Below the pieces are notes generated by a model that was given only the letters and a program-made list of their open reading frames with translations, did not search any database and was not told the origin of the DNA. From positions 61,608,607 through 61,672,606 of the forward strand of contig NC_064835.1 in the NCBI RefSeq assembly GCF_024166365.1: 64,000 bases of DNA. Direction: 5' to 3'. Position 1 is the stretch's first letter. Every line of letters starts with the position of its first letter. The position numbers and the translations under genes are program-made. The DNA comes from Elephas maximus indicus. Taxonomy: Eukaryota > Chordata > Mammalia > Proboscidea > Elephantidae. Positions 12,401 through 24,400 of the stretch are shown in pieces.

Positions 12401-15400
12401 GCCATTCTGAGAATCATCCATCCAAGGAGTAACCAAAGCCCAAGGTTACCCTAGGAACAGGTGCTGTATAAGTGTGTAACATGAACTTTGAAGGGCCGAA
12501 TGAAGGCCACTTGACTCCAAAGAGTGTCCCTTCTGTCCTTGGCCAGGTGCCTGATGTTGCCCCTTTCTTTTGGATCACGCTATTGTGGTGGTTCTCAAAG
12601 TGTGGTCCCTGGACTAACAGCTATAGCACCATCTGGGAACTTGTTAGAAATGCAAATTCTTTCCCCACCCCACCTAAGGACCTGAGAAAGTCTGGGGTGG
12701 GGCCAGCCGGCAGTGTCTTAACAAGCCCTTCAGGTGATTCTAATGCTTGATCAAGTTTGAAAACCTCTGCTCAATTGAACTATTACTAATAAAAAGCCAG
12801 TTGTTGAGTTGATTTTGACGTTTATGGTGGCCTCATGTATGTCAGCGTAGAACTGTGCTCCATAGGGTTTTCCAGGCAGATTTTTTGGAAGTAGGTCTCC
12901 AGGCCTTTCTTCCAAAGCACCTCTGGATGGACTCGAACCTCCAACCTGTCAGTTAGCAGCCTAGGACGTTAGCTGTCAACATCACCCAAGGGATTAGCCC
13001 TAACCCTGGTAAGATTCAATTTTCAGTTTCCTCACAAAGAGTAAAGGAACTGAAAACAAGACAAGTTAGTTTTGATTAGGAGACTATGGAAAGGAAAGTT
13101 CTAGGCATTTAGGTGATTCAGGAGGGGGGATGTAGCAGATTTTTTTTTTCCCCCCATATTCCTAGTTTTATTGCAAAACCTGCTCTGTAAAACCTAGGCA
13201 CATTATCACTCCTTGTCCCTCTTCATTATGAGAACTTGTTTGGGGTCTGTCTCTTTAAATCAATAGACTTTAGTTTTAGAGTGTGTCTTAGTTATCTAGT
13301 GCTGCTATAACAGAAGTACCACAAATGGGTGGCTTTAACAAATAGAAAAATATTTTCTCAGAGTTTAGGAGGCTAGAAGTCCAAATTCAGGATGCTGGCT
13401 CTAGGGGAAGGCTTTCTTTCTCTATTGGCTCTGGTGGAAGGTCCTTATGTCTTTTGAGCTTCTCCTCCATGGTGATCTTCATATGGCCTGGCATCTCTCC
13501 TTCTCCCATCTCAGCTTCCTAGCTTGCTTATTTAATCCCTTTTGTATCTCAAATGACATTGACTCAAAATATGCCATACACTAATCCTGCCTCATTAACA
13601 TAACAAAGACAACTCTTTCCCAAATGGAATTATAACCACAGGCATAACCAAAACCCACTGCCGTGGAGTCAATTCTGAATCATAGCAACCCTATAGGACA
13701 GAGTAAAACTGCCCTGTAGGGTTTCCAAAGACAGCCTGGTAGATTCGAACTGCTGACCTTTTGGATAGCAGCCGTAGCTCTTAACCACTACGACACCAGG
13801 GTTTCCTAACCACAGGCATCGAGGTTAGGATTTACAACACATATTTTGGGGGGACACAATTGGATCCATAACAGAGCAGTTTTAGGCTTACAGAAAAGTT
13901 GAGCAGAAAGTACAGAGTTCCCACGTCCCCCTCTTCCCTGCACATACAGAGTTCCCCTGTTAGCAACATCTTACATTATGGTGGTGCATTTGTTACAGGC
14001 ACTCTCTTCCTCTCTTTTTTATTTTTAATTTTGCTTCCATTGTAACTGATTTGTATTCTATTTGATTGATGCTGCACACTGATTTGGCTGCTTTCAATCC
14101 CAAGTGAGTACCACTTTGTAAACACTAGAATTTTTAAATATTTTAGACTTAGATCCTTTCTGGAATTTTCCGTGTTGTATTTCTTCCACCTTCACCATAC
14201 AAAGTTCTGTGTATGAAAGAGTGTGTAAGCCTAAGCTCAAGTTCTGAAAGGCATCTGAACTCCCCAGGCTCAAGCTTTAGCCTGGAGTCCTCCAGCATTT
14301 GTGTGGGTAACCCTGAGCTAGCCCCCTTGTCCACCTTGTCTGTCCTCTCCATTCATTATTCATCAGGTTCTCTTGGTCATAGAGTGAGGACAGGCAGCAG
14401 ATGTCCCTGATTTCTAATAAGTATAGCTTTCTTCAGAACAGTTGTAACAAACCTATGGGTTTGTAGAGCTTCTAGGAATATTCTTGCCTGGGTGCAGACT
14501 GAATTCCTTGGCCACCCCCAGCTGCCCTGGAAGTCTGCAACATAGAGTGGGCCTGCGGTTGCCTCCACCCTTTTGGGCAACTTGTTGGAAGTTGGGAGAA
14601 GCCTTAAGAATATTCTTCTTCATAGACACATCCAAACTCCCATAGGGATCGAGTTACTGGGCTGCGGGCTGGGGACCATGGTCTCAGGGGGCATCTAGCT
14701 CAACTGGCATAAAATAGCTTATAAGGAAAATATTCTACATCTTACTTTGGTGAGTAGCGTCTAGAGTCTTAAAAGCTTGTGAGCAGCCATCTAAGATACG
14801 TCTACTGGTCCCACCCCAACTGGAGCAAGGGAGGATGAAGAAAACCAAAGACACCAGGGGAAGATTAGTAAAGGACTAATGGACCACAACTATCACAGCT
14901 CCTCCAAACTGAGTCCAGCACAACTAGATGGTGCCTGGCTACCACCACCAACTGCTCTGACAGGGATCACAATAGAGGGTCCCAGACAGAGCTGGAAAAA
15001 AATGTGGAACAAAATTCAAACTCCCTAAAAAAGACCAGACTTACTGGTCTGACACAGACTGGAGAAACGCCAAGAGTATGGCCCTTGGACACCCTTTTAA
15101 TTCAGTACTGAAGTCACTCCTGAGGTTCTCCCTTCAGCCAGAGATTAAACAGGCCCATATAACAAACAGTAATACATGTAGCTCAACCATGTATACGAGA
15201 CCAAATGGGCACGCCAGCCCAGGGGCAAGGACAAGAAGGCAGGAGGGGACAAGAAAGTTGGACGAATAAACATGGGGAACCTAAGGTCGAGAAAGGGAGT
15301 GTTGACTTGTCATGGGGTTGGCAACCAGTGTTACAAGACAATAGGTGTATTGTTTAATGAGAAACTTATTTGTTCTGTAAACCTTCACCTAAAGCACAAT

Positions 15401-18400
15401 TGGAAAAAAAAAAACAAAACTCTTCTTCCTCCTGGGTTCCTAGCCAACTGTGGACAGCCAGCAGAGCCAAATGGAACTTACAATGCATTTCAGACTTATT
15501 ACCAGCAAAACTGGTTCAGAGAACCAAAACCAAACCAAACCCGTTGCCACTGAGTCAATTCTGACTCATAACAACCCTGTAGGACAGAGTAGAACTGCCC
15601 CATAGGGTTCCCAAGGAGTGGTTGGTGGATTCAAACTGCCGACCTTTTGTTTGGCAGCTGAACTCTTAACCATTGCACCATCAGGTCTCCATTCAGAGAA
15701 CAAACTTCGCCAAACCCACTGCAGTAGAACTGCAAGGTCAGCTGTCACTTGCAGAAGGAAGACCTTTCTCCTCTGCCCGTGATGTACTGGAGCAAGAAAG
15801 GGCACACGGCAGCCCTCCAAGTCTGCCTTTTTAATGAGTGGCCATATCCTCTAGTGAGCTTCATGAGCTTCCACATGGGTGGAGGGGGAGGGCAAGTGAG
15901 GCAAGCCAAGGGGGAGTGGAAGGTGCCGCAAGAAAACAAGAGGAGGGAAATTAGGGTTCCTCTCAACTCTTCTCACGGCCCCTGAAGGGAACCCCTCATA
16001 TGCTCCACTTACAGTTAGGGACATTGAGGCCCAGGGGAGGGAATGGTTGTGCAAGGGATGCAGGCTCATGAACAGTCGAGAGCAGAACCTTTGGGCTTCT
16101 GATTGATTCTCCCTCAGGTCCTAAACCCGGCATCATTTTCCTCAGCTTGCATTCAAAGGAAGATAACGTCAGAGCCAACAAGTTCTTACAGGCCCAGCTG
16201 ACCTTTTAAAAAAAAAAAAAAGCATATAAGGACAGGAAAGGGAGAAAAAGGAGGTATCCATGGAGGGTACAGCACAGGGGAGCTCTCTGTGTAGGACTGG
16301 GTGGGCGGGTTACAGGCTCTGGGGCCAGCCTCCCTGGGATGGAATCATGGTTCCGCCAGGTACAAGCTGTGTGACCTTGGGCAATGGATAGTTACTTAAC
16401 CTCTCTGGGCCTCATCTGTAAAATGGGGATCCTTCACTGGGATTTAGGACCTTAATGTGTATAAGGGTTTGGCATAGTGTGTGGCATAGAGTAAGTTCTC
16501 TGAAGATGATTTTAAGTCTGACAGCTCAGAAATGGGTCCATTGGACAATAGGGGCTCACAAGGTACATTATTCACCACCTTGTCTTAGGCTATGTCTTAG
16601 CACTGGATTCCTTATTTCAGTTTTTAAAACAGTCCCTCGGTGTCAGGCAGGAGCTGTCCTACCCTGGCTCAGCTGGTTGTCAGAGCTGTGGCCTGGACTC
16701 CTTCCCACCATTCTCTGCCCTTGTTGCTTCTTTGGGCAAAGTAAAGAGAGTGTCAGCGTGCCCTCCCAATTAAAGCCAGTTCTCATCTTCACCCCTGGAG
16801 GGAGGTGGGAAAAGGATGGGTGCCTGGTGGGTGCTGCAGGCTCTGGCCCAGCTGCCGCTGACAATTCCTGTGTCGTGTGCTCATCCACAGTGAATACAAC
16901 CATGTTCAATGCTTCAGCCATGCTGGCACCAAACACCAATGCTTCTCTGGTAAGTAATTTTCTCGAATGTCAGAACTTCGAGTACTTTTGTTTGTGGGGG
17001 GAGCAAGGAAAGAGTTGGGAAACTGAGGTCAACTTATGGCAATCCAGCCTTGCAGAGGTGCTACACAGCTCACTGGGTGCACATCCAAAGCATTGTAAAG
17101 CGTGCTTTCATTTTAGGTATATGCACTTTAGCAGCATGCCTCATTCATTAAACCCATGCACATAAATATTGTGCATATATATGTATATATACACATACAC
17201 ATATATGTCGTTGTGTGCTGTCAAGGTGATTCTGACTCATAGTGACCCTATATGACAGAGTAGAACTGCCCCATAGGGTTTCCTAAGCTATAATCTTTTT
17301 TTTTTTAATAATATTTTATTGTGTTTTTGGTGAAAATTTACAGGGCATGTTAGGTTCCTCTTTGACAATTTCCATACAGATTGATCATTAACATTAGTTA
17401 AATTTTTTATATCGTATCAACGTTCTCATTAGTTGTGTTCTGGTTGTTCCATTTCCAGGTCTCTAGTTTCCCTGCCCCCTTATCGTGTCATCTTTGCTTT
17501 GGATTAAATGTTGACTTTTTGGACTCATACAGGTGTTTTTTCAGTACAGCACCAGTCTAATGGGTAATATCCTTTATTTTGTGTATAAAAGGTGATCTCA
17601 GGGAATAGTTTTGGTTCAAGGTTTAAAGAATGTCTCAGGGTGGTAATCTCAGGGAGTCTTCTGGTCTCTGTTGGTCCAGTTAGTCTGGCATTTTTAAGAA
17701 TTTGAGTTTTGTTCTGCATTTTTCTCCCATTCTAACCAGGGTCATCTATTTTGCCCCCAGTCAGATCAGTCAGTGGTGGTAGCCGGGAACCATCTAGTTC
17801 TTCTGATCTCAAGTAGTTGAGGACATGGCTCATGTAGGCTATCAGCCTTGTGTACTTTTTTCTGTGATTTTGGTTACCTTCTTACTCTTTTGCTCCTGAT
17901 GAGTAGAGACAGATAGTTGTATCTTAGATGGCTGCTTGCAAGCTTTTAAGATCTCAGGAACTACTCACTTCACTAGGATGCAGAACATGAACTTTTTGAG
18001 CTATATACCTATTGACTAAGTTGTCCTGTAAGACTATGGCCCTAAGCCTTTAAACCCAGAAAACCAATCCTGGGAGGTGTTTGGTTATGTCTGAGGATTA
18101 TGTGCAGCTGTGTCTTCAATGAATATATGTGCCTGCGTACACGTTTGGTCAGCAGTTCGAATCCCCCAGCTGCTCCTTGGAAACCCTACGGGGCAGCTCT
18201 ACTCTGTCCTATAGGGTCACTATGAGTCAGAGTAGACTCTACAGCAACGGGTTTACACCAGAACATGTATCTGTACTTCCACATACCTATGGATACTTCT
18301 GTTAGTTTTCACGTATGTGTACACCTGTACTGACCTGTATACATATATGCCTATACTCATCCTTATTTGACCCTAGACTCATTTTTTGTTGTTTGTTGTA

Positions 18401-21400
18401 TTTATTGCCCTCTTATTTATGTCAAATTCTTTGGTACAGGCATCCTTTTCTCATGAGCGCCTCTCAATGACATCATTTACTTCGGTCATACTGTGCTCAC
18501 TACACCCACATTTGATGCTACTTTTCCCATCACCAAAAATAACAAGTATTTATGATCTAGAATGTGCTTCCCCCTCCTCCCCTCTTCCCCCAGTAACCAC
18601 CATTGAACATTGGTCTCTTTATATATGTCTATCCTTGTATTCCTATATCGGAAACCCTGGTGGCATAGTGGTTAAGTGCTACAGCTGCTAACCCAAGGGT
18701 CGGCAGTTCAAATCCACCAGGCGCTCCTTGGAAACTCTACGGGACAGTTCTACTCTGTTCTATAGGGTCACTATGAGTCAAAATTGACTCAACGGCACTG
18801 GGTTTGGGTTTTTTGGTTTGTATTCCTATAAAAGAAGGATCATACAATACTTGTCCTTATGTGCTTGACTTGTTTCACTTAGCATTATAACCTCCAGGTC
18901 CATCCGTGTTATAATATGTTTCTTGGACTCATCATTGCTCTTTATGGTTGTGTAGTATTCCATTGAATGCATGTATATTTTGTTTATCCATTCATCTTAT
19001 AATGAGCACTTCAGTTATTCCCTTTTTTTTTTTTTTTGCTATTGTGAATAAAGTTGCAACAAACATAGGTGTGCATGTATGCATTCATGTCACAACTTTT
19101 AGATCTCTAGGGTATATATCTAGGAATGGGATCTAGGCTGTAATCTTTATGGAAGAAGATCACCAGATTTTTTCTCCCATGGAGCAGCTGGTGGGTTCCA
19201 ACAGTGGGCCTTTCATTAGCAGCCGAGCACTTAACAATTGTGCCACCAGGACTCCTTTTGCACTTTTCTGCCCCTGGATTTTATGCATTTGGGAGACCAG
19301 GAGGAAATGAGTGAAGTGACCTGGGAGGGTGTGAGCCCCAGTGTGTGAAAGAGGGGAAAGGAAGGCAAGAATAAATGGGAGATGCTTGGGGCAGGAGGAG
19401 CCCACAGAACCTGTGGTTAATTGTGCTGGGAGCCAGGGCTGCTGAGAGAGAGGGCGATTCCCCTGCACCTTTCCTCCTTGCTAGCAAAGCAGTGCATCCT
19501 AGAACACAACAAAGAAGCAAACATATCAGCCCTTAATCTTCCCCGGGAGCTGTCTGCTTGTCATTCCTTGTGCCAGCCTGTCCCAGGAATATCGCTAAGT
19601 TGCTGAGGGCACCATCATGGGACAGGAGGGCTAGGGCATCTCAGAGGCCAGTGAAGTGGGTGGGGGCTGCCTGGGAATTGCAGGAAGGAGGGGAGGCAGG
19701 GCTTGGACACACCTGACCTTCCAGGAAGACCCTGACCCTTTCTTTCCTGTGCTTGGTCTCCAAGTACAACCCCCTTAACCTCACAGGGTTGGACTGGTCT
19801 CTGCTGAGCAAGAAGGAGTGTCTGAGTTACGGTGGGCGCCTGCTCGGGAATTCGTGCCAGTTCATCCCAGACCTTGCACTTATGTCCTTCATCCTTTTCT
19901 TCGGGACATACTCCATGACCCTGACCCTGAAGAAGTTCAAATCCAGCCGCTATTTCCCAACCAAGGTAAGCTCACCCTACAGTTAGGAAAGATTCTGATC
20001 CTGTGATGGGATGGACACTATGTCAGCATCAGCGCGCGGAGGTTTTCCAAGGTCCATTCTGTTTGCTGCAGAAAGAGCATGGATTTTGGAGTCGGGGGAA
20101 CTGAGTTCAAGTCCCCTTGACAACACTTGATATTGTCAGACTTTTGTCTTTAGCCTTTCCGTATTAGTAGTATCTTGCTCTGGTTTTAAATTTTTTCATT
20201 TGTCCAGTGGCAAATGAGGTTGTAAGCCTTATCAGGTGTCTATTGGCCATATGGCCATTTGACTTTCTTCTTGGAAGTACCTCCTTGAATCTCTTGGACA
20301 TTTTCTATTGGGTTGTCTTTTTCTTTCTGATTTTCAGGAGTTCTTTGCATATTCTGGATAAAAACCCTTTTGTGGTCATATATGTTCCAAATATCTTCTC
20401 CCACTCTATGACTGGACTTTTTACTTTCTTAATGGTACCTTTTGATTAACAGGCATTGTTAGTTTTACTGTAGTCAAATATATTAAAATTTTTCTTAAGG
20501 GAAATATTGGACAAAAGGTATCTTCTAAACGCTTCATTGTTTTTCCTTTCATATTAGACCTACAATACGTTAGAATTGATTTTTTAAAAAAACATGAATA
20601 GCCAATTGTTAAAATTTAAAACTAAAATTTTTTTCTTAAAAAGGCTATTCTTTTCCCACTCCAGTGCTTCCTTTGCCATATATCAAGTATCCATGTATGC
20701 CAAGGTCTATTTCTGGGCTCTTTATTCTGTTTCACTTTCTTAATGGTATATTTTGATTAACAGGAATTCTTAGTTTTACTGTAGTCAAATATATCAAAAT
20801 TATACCAAAAGTTTTTTTTGTTGTTGTTCTTATACCAATATCACCCTGTTTTTCTTTCTCTAGCTTATAATAAGCTTGAACATCTCATAGACCAAATTCT
20901 CCCTCTTTGTTTTACTTTCTCTTAGCTATTCTTAGCTCTTTGCATTTCCTCATGAATTTTAGAATTATCTTAAATTTCACCAAAGTCAAAACTTGTTGGA
21001 ATTTTGTTAGGATTATAATGATGCTATATATCAGCTTGGAAAAAATCAACATCTTTCAAATTTTGAGTCTTCCAATCCACAAACATTGTATACTTCTCCA
21101 TTTATTTAAATCTTTTCTCTCTCCATTATATTTTATAGGTTTTGATTTTGAGGTTTTGCACATCTTTTGTTAGATTTATTCCTAAATATTTTATTTCTTA
21201 ATACCATTGTAAATGTGATCTGCTAACTTTTTATTTCCTTTTCTGTTAGTGGCTGGAAAAACAAATAAATTATTAACCAAAGAAGCACTTGCTGTTTTGA
21301 GAAACAGCTGTGTCAGGAGGAGAGGCACTTGGAAAAATTTTATCTACTCTTCCCCATCATAAACCCGTCAGCACTCTCCTAAAGCCATCTCAGATAAATA

Positions 21401-24400
21401 TTACCACTACTACTAGTAGTAATAATAATAATGACAGTAAAAATCCTTGATATGAACAGTTGAGTTTTTCCAATATTTTCTAAGGACTAAGTAAAAAGGT
21501 TGTTCTTTAGAGAGCTTTGTAATATACAAAGTATGTTTGCAACACAATGCATCCTCAAGACAAGTTCCCTCCCTGCCTCCCCCCCTTCCGACCAGTCCTA
21601 ACTCTAAGTCTCCTTTTAAGTAGAAATCCTAGAGCAGTGGCTACATCTGAGAATGTCCATCTGTTGCTTGCAAGATGAAAAGTAATTCATTAGTGTGAAA
21701 TTCTCATGCCACCAGTTTTTTTTCCTCAAATCATTTACAAATTGCTCTGTTGCCTCCTGGAATTTAGTGTTGCAGAAAAGAATGGGGCCACATTGTTTCA
21801 CATCTATCAGTGTTGGGGAGATGGAAAGCCATGAGTGGGAGAGTAAATAAAAAAACAGTTGCCGTCAAGTCAGCTCCATCTCATGGTGACCCCGTGTGTG
21901 TCAGAGTAGGACTGTGCTCCACAGAGTTTTCAGAAGTAGATCTCCAGGTCTTTCTTCTGAGGTGCCTCTGGGAGGATTGGAACCTCCAACCTTTCCGTTA
22001 GTTTTATGGATTGAATTGTGTCCCCCATAATTGTGTCAGCTCGACTGGGCTGTGATTCCCAGTATTGTATGATTATCCACCATTTTGTCATCTGATGTGA
22101 TTTTGCTATGTGTTATAAATCCTTATAAATCCTACCTATATGATGTTAATGAGGCAGAATTAGAAGCGATTATTTAATGAGGCAGGATTCAATTCACAAG
22201 ATTAGGTTGTATCTTCAGTCGATCTCTTTTAAGAGATAAAAGAGAGAAGCGAGCAGAGAGACAGGGGGACCTCATGCCACCAAGACTGAAGAACTGTGAG
22301 GGGTGTGCATCCTTTGGACCTGGGGTCCCTGAGCTGAGAAGCTCCTAGACTAGGGGAAGATTAATGGCAAGGACCTTCCCCCAGAGGTGACAGAGGGAGA
22401 AACCCTTCCCCTGGTGCTGGCACGCTGAATTCGGGCTTCTAGCCTCCCAGGCTCTGAGAGAATAAATTTCTCTTTGTTAAAGCCGTCCACTTGCGGAGTT
22501 TCTGTTATAGCAGCACTAGATAACTAGGCAGTTAGCAACTGAGCACATTAACAGTTCATAGCACTCAGGGAGTGTAACTAGGAACGTCCGTGCTCTGATA
22601 AAGCTGGAGATACGTATGATCTTCAACCCTCCACTTGCAGGTAGATACCCCAGAGGAATTCTCACACAGGTACAAGAATGTTAGCAGAAACACTGATTAC
22701 GAGAGGAGAAATATGAAAATAATCTAAATTTATCTACCAATAGAAGAATGAATAAACACACATTGAAAAGTAATCATATGCATGTTAAATGACAATGGAT
22801 GTACATAGACCATAGCTGCAACTCACCACGAGGAAAACGATCATAAACATAACGCTGAGCAAAATTAAGCATGAGGTGGAAGACTACAAGTAATATGATG
22901 CCATCTTTGTAAAACTAAAAAACATGCAACGTAATGCCATATGTTGTTTAGGGGTGTATACATATTTAAGGAGCCTTGGTATCGCAGTGGTTAAGCACTT
23001 GGCTTCTAACTGAAAGGTCAGCGGTTCAAATCCCACCAGGGGCTTCACGGGAAAAAAGACCTGGCAATTTGCTCCCATTAAGATTCCCGTTACCTGTTGC
23101 CATTGAGTTGATTCTGACTCATAGCGACCGTAAAGGACAGAATGGAACTGCTCTATAGGGTTTCCAAGGCTGTAATCTTTACAGAAGGAAGACTGCTCTA
23201 TCTTTCTCTCATGAAGCAGCTGGTGGGTTCGAACCACCAACCTTTCGACCCCTTCAGATAGCAGCCAAGCCCTTCACCACTGTGCCACCAGGGCTCCTTT
23301 CCCGCAAAGATTACAGCCTAGGAAACCATATGGGACAGTTCTGCTCTATCATACAGGGTCCTATGAGTCAAAATCATCTCAACAGCACACAACCACAACA
23401 AACGTATTTAGTAAAAGTATAAAGACACTCGTGGCTATAATAAGCTCCAAATCAGGCCAGTGGTTCTCTCCAGAGGGCAGGGACAGGTGTGGGAATGGGT
23501 AACAGAGGAGACATCCACTGAGCAGGTGATATTTTATGTCTTAAGGTGGGAGGGAATTCAGAGCTGTTTACTGCATCCACCTTTACATTAGTTTGAACTG
23601 GTAAAACTGCCTATATTTTACTACTAAGACAACAGCCATCAGTTGGGAAGATGAGAAGCAATGAGTGGGAGTGAAACTAAAAAACCAGTTGCCATCAAGT
23701 CAACTCCAACTCATGGTGACCTATAAAAATGGCAAATTTCATATGGCTTAATGTAATAATTTTTTGATCTGGTTGCTACTGTAGTAATATTGTAGAAAAG
23801 GAAGCCTAAACCTAACACACTACTTAGTTCTGCCATACCAATATTTATAGTCATGATAATATAAAGCTGTTGTTGGTTTTCAATTTTTTAGGATCCACTT
23901 GTAGATAAAACACCAAAGGCACAGGTTGATGGAACGAATATAAGTATTCTCAGTTTTGACAAGGTGAAGATCAAAGTCAAGGTGCCCTAAATGGAAGGTG
24001 GAACAGGGGAGAAGAAAGGTGGTAGGAAAGATAGGGGCAGGACCCTCACCCAGAAGGATAGCGAGAGCTACTGGCAAAGTTAGCGGAAAGAGAAAAATAC
24101 ATCTAATTATATAACTTAAAAGTACAAAGGACACTTGAAGAAGGATTTTTAAAGTGACTATGCAAGACTGGGAATGAGGAGAGAGAGGAGGGATAATACA
24201 CTGTCCCTAACTTAACTAACTCCTTATTCAAACTAGACAACGCCTTAAATGAATAAACCAAGATATAAAAGTATAAATGTATTATTTAATGACATGGAGG
24301 AAACTACCAGGACACGTAAAATCAAGCAGATATAAGTGGATGTATCTGGAAGGTGGGACGGGAGTGAGGAGAGGTAAGATGGAGGCTTTGCTTTTCACTG

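Larger units (their letters stand above)
17300..19134 (-). mobile_element. 5'-truncated L1 LINE, reverse
   Basis: Begins with poly(T), then an L1 3' UTR in reverse and, from about 18825, reverse ORF2 3'-end sequence: 'ttcacttagcattataacct', 'tgtttatccattcatcttat', 'gctattgtgaataaagttgc', 'tatatatctaggaatgggat'. Two AfroSINEs interrupt it (18145-18255 and 18648-18817). About 1.8 kb; no intact ORF. Confidence 0.85.
17207..19255 (-). repeat. AfroSINE (reverse) split by an L1 insertion
   Basis: Left part 17207-17299 has 'gattctgactcatagtgacc' and 'gtagaactgccccatagggt'. Right part 19135-19255 continues 'ggctgtaatctttatggaag', 'ggtgggttccaacagtgggc' and 'ttaacaattgtgccaccagg'. The break shows a duplication: aagctataatctttt (17285-17299) and aggctgtaatcttta (19135-19149). 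The L1 between them therefore inserted inside the SINE. Confidence 0.9.
22600..23620 (+). repeat. Old L1 ORF2/3' end, interrupted by nested SINEs
   Basis: 'aagaatgttagcagaaacac', 'gtaatatgatgccatctttg' and, after the SINEs, 'aggccagtggttctctccag' and 'gagacatccactgagcaggt' resemble L1M 3' sequence. Boundaries are approximate. Confidence 0.55.

Noticed and set aside
16455..17165. 236-residue forward open frame
   Set aside because: Its only coding part is the 59-bp SLC4A5 exon at 16891-16949; the flanks are intron, including a MIR.
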